NCBI GenBank assembly: GCA_016190505.1
Contig: JACPQM010000032.1
Coordinates: 1 to 57,392, forward strand
Source of the DNA: Chloroflexota bacterium
GTDB taxonomy: Bacteria; Chloroflexota; Dehalococcoidia; JACPQK01
DNA: 57,392 nucleotides
Direction of reading: 5' to 3'
The notes below the pieces were generated by a model. It was not told where the DNA came from. It ran no database searches and worked only from the letters and a program-made list of their open reading frames with translations. A program made the position numbers and the translations under genes. This document shows, in pieces, positions 1 through 7,985 of this stretch (position 1 is its first letter; every line of letters starts with the position of its first letter).

Positions 1-92
1 AGCTGGTGGATTTGGGCCTCCCCTGATCCGCCATCAAAAACGAAGACCTGGAAAACCCGCTGCCTTGGGCACACCCCGACAGCCGGTCAAAC

Positions 93-122
93 CGTAGGGG
101 CGACCGGCCGGTCGCCCCTACG
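93..122. repeat. Perfect palindrome, GTAGGGGCG-type intergenic hairpin
   Basis: A perfect 30-nt inverted repeat begins with CGTAGGGGCGACC and is read identically on both strands. It belongs to a hairpin family seen again at 1998-2026 and, in variant form, at 11115-11142 and 17107-17136. It could terminate a gene lying to the left of the window. Positions 1-92 hold no gene that I can support. Confidence 0.7.
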
Positions 123-201
123 CGTTGGTGCACCACCTGGGGGAGAAAACCGCCCGTTCGGGTAGACATAAGAGGTGGCGGATTTTGGAAGCCCCCTTTG
201 C

Positions 202-230
202 TTGACAAGCCTTTCCCGCAGCCATAGAAT
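202..230 (+). promoter_or_regulatory. Sigma-70-type promoter of the solute-binding protein gene
   Basis: TTGACA at 202-207 and TAGAAT at 225-230 are separated by exactly 17 bp. The gene start is 36 bp further on and is preceded by the ribosome site GAAGGAG. This is one of the cleanest housekeeping-type promoters in the window. Confidence 0.7.
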
Positions 231-265
231 GCCCGCATAGCTAATAAAAGTACGAAGGAGACCCG

Positions 266-1975
266 ATGAAAAGCAAGCCGGCGATGGTGGTCCTGGTGCT
301 CTTGCTGCTGCTCGCGGCCTGCGGGACCGCGGCCCCGCCAACGTCGGCGCCCAGGGCCACGGCCCTGCCTACCGCCACACCTACGGCTGTAGGTGCCGGG
401 CTTGGGGCCACGGCGCAGCCCACCCGGCCCTCCACCGGCGGCCCCAGGCCCGGCGGGGTGCTCAAGGTGGCCATCAACGAGGACATGCCAGGATGGGACC
501 CCTACCGCGGAGGCACCGTGGCCACGGGCTACTCCATCCGCAGCTACATGCACGAGCGCCTGATGGACACCAAGGATACCCTTCCCCCCTGCCAGATCAC
601 ACCGTACTCGCCCGCCCTGGCATCAAGCTGGAGCTGGGTGGACGACACGACCTTACAGTTCAAGCTGCGGCAGGGGGTGAAATACCCCAACCTGCCACCG
701 GTGAACGGGCGCGAGTTCACAGCAGAGGACGTCGTCTACAGCGCGAAGGAGCAATGGCCCGTCATGCCCCTGCTGGCCGCGCCGTTGAGCAAGATGAAGG
801 GCGCGGAGGCGGTGGACAGGTACACGGTCAACATAACCCTCAAGGAGCCTTACGCCCCCTTCCTGGACCGGGTGCCCGCCGAGAAGCGGTCGGTCATCGT
901 AGCGCCGGAGTCGTACGCCGGGAAGAAAGAGATAACCCTTCCCGAAGAGAACGTGGGCCTGGGGCCATTCGTCATCACCTCCTCGCGCCCCGGTGTTGGC
1001 ATGACCATGCGCAAGAACGAGAACTACTTCATGCCGGACCGGCCCTATCTGGACGGACTCGAGATCTCCATTATCCCGGACATATCTACCGTCATGGCCT
1101 TGCTCCGGTCGCGTAAGCTGGACCTGTACCAGAAGGCGGGGGGAATACCCATTGTGGACCAGATGCGCAAGATACCTGACCTGAACAGCCAGGTCTGCCC
1201 CCACACCGCCACCATGTTCATTTACATGCGACTGGACCTGGCGCCATTCAATGACATCCGGGTGCGGAGGGCACTGAGCATGGCCATTGACCGCGAGGCC
1301 ATGCTCAAGACAGTCTACCTGGGCATGGGGAGTTGGTACTACAGCTCGGTGACACCTGTCTACCCTGACCTGATGCTGAAGAAAGAGGACTTCCCGCCCG
1401 AGACGCGCCGCTACTTCGAGTACAACCCCACTGAGGCCAAGCGGCTGCTGGCCGAGGCCGGCCTGCCAGGCGGCTCCGAGATCAGCATCATGGCCACCAA
1501 CCGTACTGGGGAACCGCTGCACGCGGAAGCCTCTGAGTTCCTGGCTGCCGCTATCACCGGAATCGGCCTGCGCCCCTCGCTGACGCTGACAGACTCCGCA
1601 TCCTTTAACCGGCTAGTCTATGCCGGCGGCAAGGACTACAAACACCTGGCCATCGGCTACGGCACGCCGGGAAACACCACCGACGAGTTCCTGTATGACA
1701 ACTACCATAGCCAGTCTACCACCCGCAACCGGGCCCACATCAAGGACCCGGTGCTGGACAAGCTCATCGAGCAGTCCTGGGTGACCACGGACCCGACCAA
1801 GCTCAAGGAGATAATCCGCCAGCACCAACTGCGTTTCGCCGAGCAGCTCTATATGGTCCCGCTGCCGCAGAGCATCAACAGCGTGTTCTGGCAGGCCAAC
1901 GTCAAGAACGTTGCCCTCTCCGCGGCCATGAACGACAACGGCCCCTGGCTAAGGCACGTCTGGCTGGAACAGTAG
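266..1975 (+). CDS. ABC transporter solute-binding lipoprotein, family 5 (oligopeptide/nickel type)
   Basis: This 569-residue protein should capture a peptide or similar solute outside the membrane and hand it to an ABC permease. A type II signal peptide ends in a lipobox (LLAAC, lipidated Cys19). A Thr/Ala/Pro-rich linker to about residue 65 tethers the binding domain. The fold is recognisable from GGVLKVAINEDMPGWDP near residue 70, the ALASSWSW and FKLRQGVKYP segments, EFTAEDVVYS, and the VRRALSMAIDREAML segment typical of the SBP_bac_5 family. Length is normal for the family. The start follows a good ribosome site (GAAGGAG). No permease or ATPase gene lies next to it, so it is an orphan binding protein here and its substrate cannot be predicted. 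Confidence 0.9.
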   Translation: MKSKPAMVVLVLLLLLAACGTAAPPTSAPRATALPTATPTAVGAGLGATAQPTRPSTGGPRPGGVLKVAINEDMPGWDPYRGGTVATGYSIRSYMHERLMDTKDTLPPCQITPYSPALASSWSWVDDTTLQFKLRQGVKYPNLPPVNGREFTAEDVVYSAKEQWPVMPLLAAPLSKMKGAEAVDRYTVNITLKEPYAPFLDRVPAEKRSVIVAPESYAGKKEITLPEENVGLGPFVITSSRPGVGMTMRKNENYFMPDRPYLDGLEISIIPDISTVMALLRSRKLDLYQKAGGIPIVDQMRKIPDLNSQVCPHTATMFIYMRLDLAPFNDIRVRRALSMAIDREAMLKTVYLGMGSWYYSSVTPVYPDLMLKKEDFPPETRRYFEYNPTEAKRLLAEAGLPGGSEISIMATNRTGEPLHAEASEFLAAAITGIGLRPSLTLTDSASFNRLVYAGGKDYKHLAIGYGTPGNTTDEFLYDNYHSQSTTRNRAHIKDPVLDKLIEQSWVTTDPTKLKEIIRQHQLRFAEQLYMVPLPQSINSVFWQANVKNVALSAAMNDNGPWLRHVWLEQ

Positions 1976-1997
1976 GGCATTATGGTGGTGACCGACC

Positions 1998-2026
1998 GTA
2001 GGGGCGACCCGGCGGGTCGCCCCTAC
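1998..2026. terminator. Bidirectional hairpin between convergent genes
   Basis: Two 13-nt perfect arms (1998-2010 and 2014-2026) around a GGC loop form a very stable stem. It lies between the convergent binding-protein gene and the VapC-like gene, so it can end transcription from both sides. No long T-run follows. Its sequence is a member of the GTAGGGGCG hairpin family. Confidence 0.6.
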
Positions 2027-2061
2027 TAGGTTGCTGGCTTTCCGCGAGCTATGCAGCGGGC

Positions 2062-2475
2062 CTACGGCTCAACCCTGATCATACCCGGAACGCGGTCAAA
2101 GTCGCGGTCGTAGCTCAGGACCTCTTGCGTACCGCGCCGTTCCATGTGGGCCACGGCCAGTGCGTCTTCAAAGTCAAGGAACGAAAAGGCGCTGTAAATG
2201 TCCAGGGCTCGGACGTAGACGCCCTTCTGGGGTAGTTTAAGGCCTCTCAGGGTCAGGATGGGCAATAGTCGCCCCCTGATCTCCTCGTGGCTCAACCGGT
2301 ACGGGGCCCGAGGCGATGAAAGTACGTAGACGACCTCGGCAAGGACCGCCTCACAGGTGAACACCTCCTCCGTTCCTTGCTTCAGTTGCTGGAAGAGCTG
2401 ATAGCAGGCCTCGGCCTTGGCCTCGTCGTCTCGGGTCAGGTAGCGGAGGATGACGTTCGCGTCCAGGAACCTCAT
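2062..2475 (-). CDS. PIN-domain ribonuclease toxin, VapC-like
   Basis: This 137-residue protein has the PIN-domain signature: MRFLDANVILRYLTRDD at the N-terminus supplies the first acidic residue (Asp5). A central conserved Glu follows in CEAVLAEVVYVL, and further acidic residues lie in FLDFEDALAVAHMERRG and the C-terminal SYDRDFDRVPG. PIN toxins are metal-dependent RNases. Its start overlaps the stop of the upstream antitoxin gene by 4 bp (ATGA), so the two are translationally coupled in the usual antitoxin-first order. The RNA target is not predictable from sequence. Confidence 0.88.
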   Translation of the reverse strand: MRFLDANVILRYLTRDDEAKAEACYQLFQQLKQGTEEVFTCEAVLAEVVYVLSSPRAPYRLSHEEIRGRLLPILTLRGLKLPQKGVYVRALDIYSAFSFLDFEDALAVAHMERRGTQEVLSYDRDFDRVPGMIRVEP

Positions 2476-2738
2476 GCCTTGCGCAGTTTCCGAATGGTGG
2501 CCTCGGCCTTGGCATCCCTGGCAACACGAGAAACCTGCTTGAAGTCCTCCGGCCTGTTGGCGGGCTTCACCGACCCGTAGGCTGACTCAAGGCTATACGA
2601 GACCGCCGCCAGGCGCACCTCGGTCCCCTCAATAGTGAAGGTGACCTTGTCCCTGGGCTTAACGCCCAGCACCCGGCGTACCTCGACGGGGATCGTCACC
2701 TGGCCCCGCTGGGTAATGGTGGTGGTAAGCTGCTTCAT
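2472..2738 (-). CDS. AbrB/SpoVT-type antitoxin, VapB-like
   Basis: This 88-residue protein begins with a swapped-hairpin AbrB DNA-binding domain (TTTITQRGQVTIPVEVRRVLGVKPRDKVTF). The C-terminal tail (about residues 50-88) is charged and probably wraps the PIN toxin. It overlaps the toxin gene by 4 bp. AbrB-type antitoxins normally repress their own operon as a complex with the toxin, and a candidate operator with repeated TCAATGAT sites lies just upstream. Confidence 0.88.
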   Translation of the reverse strand: MKQLTTTITQRGQVTIPVEVRRVLGVKPRDKVTFTIEGTEVRLAAVSYSLESAYGSVKPANRPEDFKQVSRVARDAKAEATIRKLRKA

Positions 2739-2750
2739 GGGCTGTGCCTC

Positions 2751-2784
2751 TCAATGATGTCTGGCCATATCAATGATATTGTAA
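2751..2784 (-). promoter_or_regulatory. Candidate autoregulatory operator/promoter of the VapBC-like pair
   Basis: ATATCA and TGATAT flank a single base at 2767-2779. TCAATGAT occurs twice, at 2751-2758 and 2770-2777, with 19 bp between starts. Read on the minus strand, TACAAT (2779-2784) resembles a -10 box next to the palindrome. The arrangement suits repression by the antitoxin; this is inferred. Confidence 0.45.
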
Positions 2785-2830
2785 CACGTCATTAGCAGAA
2801 TGCACATCGCATGTAGCCCCTGTGAGCAGC

Positions 2831-2862
2831 CGTAGGGTGGGTGAAGTAAAACGGAACCCACC
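2831..2862. repeat. Intergenic repeat, GTAGGGTGGGTG...GGAACCCACC type
   Basis: A 32-nt element has short complementary ends. A near-identical copy lies at 14278-14309, and a partial copy (GGTGGGTTCCGTTT) lies near 14472. No coding signal is visible in it. Confidence 0.5.
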
Positions 2863-2894
2863 GGCGCCAACACTGTCTAACCATGAGTGGGGAC

Positions 2895-2965
2895 TTATCG
2901 TCTCAGTATCAGCGTGCTGTGGCAGTCCCGACCTGCCGGGACGTGGCCGCTGACCAGGGACGCAT
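2895..2965 (-). pseudogene. Relic of a thiolase C-terminus
   Basis: Read on the minus strand, this stretch encodes a tail containing SGH, then CHSTLILRR and a stop. The intact thiolase gene immediately upstream ends with the same arrangement (LISGHGGNAACHSTLILRR). The DNA also aligns, with shared CTCAGTATCA and GTGGCCnCTGAnCAGGG. Only about 22 codons remain, so this is the stump of a second thiolase copy that was deleted or decayed. It is not expected to be expressed. Confidence 0.6.
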
Positions 2966-2981
2966 TCCATTCTGTCCGTCT

Positions 2982-3012
2982 CGCTCGCCCTTCGACAAGC
3001 TCAGGGTGAGCG
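2982..3012. repeat. CGCTCGCCCT...AGGGTGAGCG hairpin repeat
   Basis: Imperfect 10-nt arms (2982-2991 and 3003-3012) enclose TCGACAAGCTC. It sits between the intact thiolase stop and the thiolase relic, and may mark the recombination junction or act as the thiolase terminator. Confidence 0.5.
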
Positions 3013-3017
3013 GACAA

Positions 3018-4190
3018 CTACCGCCTCAGTATCAATGTAGAGTGGCAGGCGGCGTTGCCGCCGTGGCCACTGATCAGGGCGATCTCGGCATTCTTGACCT
3101 GGCGCTCGGGCGGCAACTCGCCCCGGAGCTGGCGCACGCCCTCGAGTATCTGAAGCATGCCCTCGACGTGGCCCTCGGAGAGCTGGCCGCCGGAGGTATT
3201 GGTGGGAATCACGCCGTCCATGTCCAGGGCGCCCGAGGCCACGAACGGCCCGCCCTCGCCCTTGGCGCAAAAACCGTATTCCTCCAGCTCCGCCAACACC
3301 ATATAGGTGAAGCAGTCATAGAGCTGGGCCGTGTCCACGTCCTTGTGAGTGATACCGGCGATGCGGTAGGCAGCCTCCCCGCTGCGCTTGGCTGCGGTGA
3401 CCACCATGTTGTCGTCGGCAAACCATCCCTTGAGGTTGTTGGCTGTGCCGTAGCCCATTATGTAAATCGGCCGGCGTTTGAGAGACCTGGCCCTCTCCGC
3501 CGCGGTCACCACCACCGCTCCGGCGCCATCGCTGTTCAAGCTACAGTCATACAGCCCGAAGGGGTCCACGATGAGGCGGGCCGACAGGTACTCTTCCATG
3601 GTCAGTGGACGCTTCATCTGAGCGTGGGGATTGCGCAGGGCGTGCCTGCGGAAGGTGACTGCGACATGGCCGAGCTGCTCCCTGGTGGTCCCATACAGGT
3701 GCATATGCCGGCGGGCGCCGAAGCCGTGGATGGACACGGCCCCGAACAGGCCAAACTCGTTACGGAACTCGGTGCCCATCTGGGCCTCGGGGACCAGGGG
3801 CACCACGTCGGCCCCCTTCCGGCTGGCCGCCGATTCCCGCGTCCGGGACCAGCTATTGCGACCATAGCCGGTGACCACGGTATGGCACAGCCCGGCGTCA
3901 ATGGCCTGCATGGCCATAATCACCGCCAGGCACTGGCTGGCGCCGCCGCTGTCCAGGCTGGTGCTGAAGCGCACGTCGAGCCCCAGGGCCTCGCCCATGC
4001 GCTGGTGGTGGCAGTAGACATCGTCCGGCCCCCGGCTGATCAGCCCATCCACCTCGTCTTTGCGCAGGCCGGCGTCCTCAATGGCATTCTTCATGGCCAC
4101 GGTGAGCAAGCCCAGAGCGCTGGAGCCCGGCACCTCGCCTATGGCGCTCTGCCCCACCCCCACGATGGCATACTTGTTCTGGAGAGCCAT
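3018..4190 (-). CDS. Thiolase-superfamily protein (SCP-x / acyl-CoA acetyltransferase-like)
   Basis: A 390-residue thiolase-fold protein. NKYAIVGVGQSAIGEVPGSSALGLL is the usual N-terminal strand and helix. SGGASQCLAVIMAMQAIDAG lies where the nucleophilic region is found in the lipid-transfer type thiolases. DCFTYMVLAELEEYGFCAKGEGGPFV and the C-terminal SGHGGNAACHSTLIL complete the core. Members of this branch often work with a DUF35 OB-fold partner, which is absent here. I chose the Met at 4190 because a GGGGG ribosome site precedes it and the longer reading frame runs into an intergenic repeat. The HyuB-like gene lies 130 bp upstream on the same strand, suggesting joint use in carboxylic or acyl-CoA metabolism, but the substrate is unknown. 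Confidence 0.85.
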   Translation of the reverse strand: MALQNKYAIVGVGQSAIGEVPGSSALGLLTVAMKNAIEDAGLRKDEVDGLISRGPDDVYCHHQRMGEALGLDVRFSTSLDSGGASQCLAVIMAMQAIDAGLCHTVVTGYGRNSWSRTRESAASRKGADVVPLVPEAQMGTEFRNEFGLFGAVSIHGFGARRHMHLYGTTREQLGHVAVTFRRHALRNPHAQMKRPLTMEEYLSARLIVDPFGLYDCSLNSDGAGAVVVTAAERARSLKRRPIYIMGYGTANNLKGWFADDNMVVTAAKRSGEAAYRIAGITHKDVDTAQLYDCFTYMVLAELEEYGFCAKGEGGPFVASGALDMDGVIPTNTSGGQLSEGHVEGMLQILEGVRQLRGELPPERQVKNAEIALISGHGGNAACHSTLILRR

Positions 4191-4206
4191 GATTACCCCC
4201 AATTCC

Positions 4207-4315
4207 CTTGTCATTCTGAGTCCCGACGCATCGGGACGAAGAATCCGTAGCCCCTGGGCTAGCAGAGCGCCGAGCGACGGATTCTTCGGTCACTGCGCTC
4301 CCTCAGAATGACAAG
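4207..4315. repeat. Nested inverted-repeat intergenic element (MITE-like)
   Basis: The outer 14-nt arms CTTGTCATTCTGAG (4207-4220) and its complement (4302-4315) are perfect. Inside them are 12-nt arms (4237-4248 with 4277-4288) and a small CCCGA/TCGGG hairpin (4222-4235). The whole 109-bp unit can fold into one long stem with side hairpins. It separates the thiolase and HyuB-like genes and encodes no protein. Confidence 0.65.
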
Positions 4316-4322
4316 GTGAAGG

Positions 4323-6554
4323 TTACAGCGCCAGCTTGATGTCCCATATGGGTTTGTCGTCATCCATGGCAGGGCAGAGGACGTCCACCTGCAACAGCGT
4401 GGCGCACGAAGGGCAGATGTACTCCTGGTACACCGCCGCATAGGGCTGGCCCGAAGGCAGGGGGCGCCCGCTGAACTCCAGCAGGTCGCGCTTCCTCTGC
4501 AAGGCGTAGAGCTTGTAGTTCTCTTCGGCGCGGCACAGCACGTGGCCGCAGCGGCAGCGCACGTACCTGGTCCGGCCATCGTCCACCACATCGAGGTACT
4601 CGTGGGGCTTGAGGACCGGTTGAAGCTTGGAGGACCGGGGCACAGCAGCCCCTGACGTCGTTCCGGAGTATGGCTTCCCCTCCTTGAGCCGCTCGGCGCG
4701 GATGGCCTGGCGCCGCCCCTCGGTGGCCTTGAGGTCTGCCTGTCCCGTGCGCTGGTCAATCACCACGCCATAGGCTTTTTCCGCCATGCGGGCCGAGAGC
4801 AAGCCGATGGACACGTCGTGGACTACCTTCTCTGGCGGCCTCTCCAGCGGATCGCCGAAGCCACCGCCCGCCGTGATGAAGTCTGCCAGCAGTGAGTACT
4901 CCGGTATGTTGATGCGGTCGGGGGCGCCCTCTGGGATAGCGAGCCGGCCCCATTCACCGCTAAGCAGCTCTTCCACCTGTGTGGGGTAGTCGCCCGCGCG
5001 CAGGCGCTCCTTAAGGCCCGGGCTGTCCAGCATGGCGCGCAGGCCGCCGGTGCCTATGGGGTACCCCCCGAAAAGGCCAAAGGCGCTCTCGGGTATGCCC
5101 CCGTAGGGATTATAGTCGGAGCTGAAGTCCTCCGAACCGTAGACCATAAAGACGCGGTAGCTCCCAGACCCTCCCTGGTACTTGCCGAAGCCGCCGCTGT
5201 CCCGGCAGTGGTTGCGCGTGAAGTAGAGGAGGGGATAGGCCATCTCTACCTTCTCCATGTCCACGATCCCACCGCCAGGGATGTTCATGTGCCCGCCGGT
5301 GTTCACCCCGTCCCGGTTGGGGGCTGCGCCCAGGCCACTGCCATGGCTGTCATAGATGCCCTGGGGGACCCGGATGCCGTCGCGGCGACGGCCCCCGTAG
5401 AAGGTGCCGGGGCCGCCGCCATACCAAAGCGAGTACCATGCGGCGTTGACCTCGTCCAGGCGGCCGGCAGCGTAGAGCATCTTGGCGATACATTCGGTGA
5501 GAGCGGTAACCATGGTGTTGCCCACCATGGTGGCAAAGCCGCAAGCCGAGGGGAACCGGCAGTTCAGGATAGAGCCCTCGGGCACAATGAACTTGAGGGA
5601 GGCCAGCTTGCCATCGCTCCAGGGCACGTCCCAGAACAGCATGGCGGTGAGGGGTACGGCGGCGTGGGACAGCGCTCCCGCCAGGGTGGAGTTCACCGCG
5701 CTCTCGGGGACCTGCGGGCTGCTGCCGGTATAGTCGAAGACGAGCTCGTCGCCCGTCTTGGTCATGGTGCACATTATGCGATAGGGCCTGGCTTGCCCCA
5801 TCTTCCGGTCCTTCACGGTGTTGTAGATACGTGAGGTCCAGGTGCCATCGGGCAGCTCCCTGAGCTTGGCCCGGGCCATGGCCTCGGAGTCGGCGATGAC
5901 CTTCTCTCCCGCCGCCTGTACGAACTCCTTGCCAAACTTCTTGACCAGCTCCAGGTACCGGCGGGCGCACACGTTGTTGGCAGCAATGCAGCTTTTCAGG
6001 TCCAGAGCCACGTAGTCGGGGTCGCGCGACTGGTCCACGATGGTGCGGAAGGCGTCCTCCCGGAGACGGTCGCGCTCCATGACCTTGAGCCCGCCCACTC
6101 GAATACCTTCGTGATAGATCTCGGTGGCCGCCCCGCGAAGCACTCCGCCAGTGTCGGCAGTGTGAATGCCCGTAGCCACCCAGGCGATCAGCTCGCCCTC
6201 GTGGAATATGGGCTTGATGCGCATGGTGTCGTAGACGTGGGCGCCGGCCACGTAAGGGTCGTTGACGAAGAACTGGTCGCCATCATAGATGCCCGGGTTG
6301 TCCGAGTACCATTCAATCATGCGCCGGACTGCGTCCGACGTGGCGGTAGCAAAGCGCAGGTGCCCGGAGCACGAGAGAATCATCGTCCCCTTGGGTTCGT
6401 AGAAAGCGGCGATGCACTCGCCTCCCTGAGCCACGATGGGGGAAGCGGAGACCCGCTGAATGGTAATGCGGCCCTCTTCGCCGATGGCCCACAGGCGGTG
6501 CAGGAACATCTCGTACTTGACCGGGTCAATCTGCGCAACCTTTTGTACGACCAT
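4323..6554 (-). CDS. HyuB/acetone-carboxylase alpha-like protein fused to a gamma-like zinc domain
   Basis: This 743-residue protein has two parts. Residues 1 to about 620 match the hydantoinase B/oxoprolinase family (FFVNDPYVAGAHVYDTM, GIHTADTGG, AVNSTLAGAL, GGHMNIPGGG and the late TAGGGFGDPLERP). The last 90 residues resemble the separate gamma subunit of acetone carboxylase: CRCGHVLC and CPSC zinc ligands, a YALQRKRDLLEF segment and a final WDIKL. Acetone and acetophenone carboxylases are ATP-dependent enzymes needing a HyuA-like partner for phosphorylation; none is visible nearby. The start is set by a strong GGGAGG site 7 nt before the ATG at 6554. The fusion suggests carboxylase rather than hydantoinase chemistry, but the substrate is not deducible. 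Confidence 0.85.
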   Translation of the reverse strand: MVVQKVAQIDPVKYEMFLHRLWAIGEEGRITIQRVSASPIVAQGGECIAAFYEPKGTMILSCSGHLRFATATSDAVRRMIEWYSDNPGIYDGDQFFVNDPYVAGAHVYDTMRIKPIFHEGELIAWVATGIHTADTGGVLRGAATEIYHEGIRVGGLKVMERDRLREDAFRTIVDQSRDPDYVALDLKSCIAANNVCARRYLELVKKFGKEFVQAAGEKVIADSEAMARAKLRELPDGTWTSRIYNTVKDRKMGQARPYRIMCTMTKTGDELVFDYTGSSPQVPESAVNSTLAGALSHAAVPLTAMLFWDVPWSDGKLASLKFIVPEGSILNCRFPSACGFATMVGNTMVTALTECIAKMLYAAGRLDEVNAAWYSLWYGGGPGTFYGGRRRDGIRVPQGIYDSHGSGLGAAPNRDGVNTGGHMNIPGGGIVDMEKVEMAYPLLYFTRNHCRDSGGFGKYQGGSGSYRVFMVYGSEDFSSDYNPYGGIPESAFGLFGGYPIGTGGLRAMLDSPGLKERLRAGDYPTQVEELLSGEWGRLAIPEGAPDRINIPEYSLLADFITAGGGFGDPLERPPEKVVHDVSIGLLSARMAEKAYGVVIDQRTGQADLKATEGRRQAIRAERLKEGKPYSGTTSGAAVPRSSKLQPVLKPHEYLDVVDDGRTRYVRCRCGHVLCRAEENYKLYALQRKRDLLEFSGRPLPSGQPYAAVYQEYICPSCATLLQVDVLCPAMDDDKPIWDIKLAL

Positions 6555-6647
6555 TGTGTCCTCCCAATTAGCTTGGGCCCAAAACGATGCCCTAAATATA
6601 CGACGTGGCGCACCCGGAGGCAACATCCCCGCCAGGGAACTGCGCTC

Positions 6648-6676
6648 TTGCGCTTTGCCGCCTGCTGGTGTAATCT
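6648..6676 (+). promoter_or_regulatory. Candidate promoter of the reductive-dehalogenase-like gene
   Basis: TTGCGC (6648-6653) and TAATCT (6671-6676) are 17 bp apart, 34 bp before the ATG at 6711. The 156-bp divergent region is shared with the HyuB-like gene, whose own likely -10 (TATATT on the minus strand, near 6596) is weaker. No cobalamin riboswitch or palindromic operator was recognised here. Confidence 0.45.
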
Positions 6677-6710
6677 CTGCATCATCTAATCATTACCCCG
6701 GGAGCAGACC

Positions 6711-7985
6711 ATGACAACCATCCAGGAAAAGTCCGGCGCGATTGACGCCGCTCCCGCTTGGCAGACACAGTCCATCAAACGTGCCCGCGCCAACTGGTGG
6801 ACCCGGCGCGTGGAAAGACCTACGTATGAAGTCGTAGGCCCCCTGGAGCGCTTCGACGAGCGGGATAACGTGGGCAACCGGGCCAACCTGCGGCCCGGCA
6901 CGCCGGAGTACCGGTCATACTATGCTGCCCATCCGGAGCGTGAGGCCATAGACCGGCGTTTCCGGTTTTACCCGACTCACGAGGCCCAGGAAGCCAAGCG
7001 GGGCAAGGTCTACCACCGCTACCCCTTTGGTCTCGCCCTCACTTACGCCAGCTCTGTAGCCAGCAATCTGGCCCCTTTGGTAGACACTCCACCCAACCAC
7101 GAGCGGCTCCACGTCGAGCCCGCCATTGCCGCCAGGAACATCAAGGGCGTCGCCCGCTACCTGGGAGCTGACCTGGTGGGCATCAGCCAGCTCAACCCTG
7201 CCTGGGTGTACAGCCACCAGGGACGAGCTGGCCACTGGGGAGAACCTGTCGCTCTCAATCACAAGTATGCCATTTCCCTGGCCATCGCCCACGACTTCGA
7301 CCTGCTGCTGGCCTGTCGCGGCTTCTCTCTAGCCTGTACTATCGAGACGGAGCAGCTTGCCTTTACCGAGCTCAGCGTTCTGGCGGTCCGGCTGGCCTCG
7401 TATATCCGGGCGCTGGGCTATCCAGCACACGCACACACCGGCGGCGGCCAGGTCCTCAACGTGCCTGCGGCGGTAGATGCCGGCCTGGGCGAGATAAGCC
7501 GCCCCGGGTACTTGCTCACCAAGAAATACGGACCCGCGGTCCGCCTGGTCACGGTCACCACCGACATGCCCCTGGCCCCGGACAAGCCGGTAGACCTGGG
7601 CGTCCAGGACTTCTGCTCCAAGTGCAAGAAATGCGCCGACGTCTGCCCGGTGGGCGCCGTCAGCCGGGGGGACAAGGTTGTCATCCGGGGGGCCAGGCTA
7701 TGGCCGTTCTCGGCCGATAAGTGCTTCCGCCTCCGCTGCGCCCTGGGCAACACGCCCTGTATGTACTGCATGAGCGCCTGCCCCTGGACCAAGCCCCGCA
7801 ACATCGTCCACCAGACGGCGGCGGAGATCGCCATACGGGTGCCTCCGACCCGCCGGCCGTTATTGTGGATAGACGACATCCTCTACGGCCGCAAGCCCCG
7901 CCTCCACGCCTATCCCTCCTGGCTCGACCCGGACCACCGGCCCGGCCTGCGGGAGCGCATCTCCACCTTCTTGCACAAGGTGTAG
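6711..7985 (+). CDS. Reductive-dehalogenase-like corrinoid iron-sulfur protein without a Tat signal
   Basis: The 424-residue protein has the layout of RdhA-type enzymes. The N-terminal segment GTPEYRSYYAAHPEREAIDRRFR is typical of Chloroflexota homologues. The middle domain (about 130-300) resembles the nitroreductase-like corrinoid-binding region. Two [4Fe-4S] motifs follow: CSKCKKCADVCP near residue 304 and CFRLRC...CMYCMSACPW near 340-364. Respiratory RdhA proteins carry a twin-arginine signal and are followed by rdhB; here neither is present. A cytoplasmic, non-respiratory or different reductive role is therefore likely. Epoxyqueuosine reductase (QueG) shares the fold, but the length and the N-terminal segment favour the Rdh-like branch. 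A GGGAG site precedes the ATG. Confidence 0.82.
   Translation: MTTIQEKSGAIDAAPAWQTQSIKRARANWWTRRVERPTYEVVGPLERFDERDNVGNRANLRPGTPEYRSYYAAHPEREAIDRRFRFYPTHEAQEAKRGKVYHRYPFGLALTYASSVASNLAPLVDTPPNHERLHVEPAIAARNIKGVARYLGADLVGISQLNPAWVYSHQGRAGHWGEPVALNHKYAISLAIAHDFDLLLACRGFSLACTIETEQLAFTELSVLAVRLASYIRALGYPAHAHTGGGQVLNVPAAVDAGLGEISRPGYLLTKKYGPAVRLVTVTTDMPLAPDKPVDLGVQDFCSKCKKCADVCPVGAVSRGDKVVIRGARLWPFSADKCFRLRCALGNTPCMYCMSACPWTKPRNIVHQTAAEIAIRVPPTRRPLLWIDDILYGRKPRLHAYPSWLDPDHRPGLRERISTFLHKV

Noticed and set aside
653..1522. A 289-codon minus-strand frame inside the solute-binding protein gene
   Set aside because: It is the antisense of a protein with a clear signal peptide and family motifs; it has no domain of its own.
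2883..4250. A 455-codon open frame opposite the thiolase gene
   Set aside because: It is the antisense of a well-supported thiolase and has no recognisable domain; high GC keeps stop codons rare on the other strand.
6555..6710. Cobalamin riboswitch before the reductive-dehalogenase-like gene
   Set aside because: The 156-bp region is too short and I could find no B12-box-like sequence.
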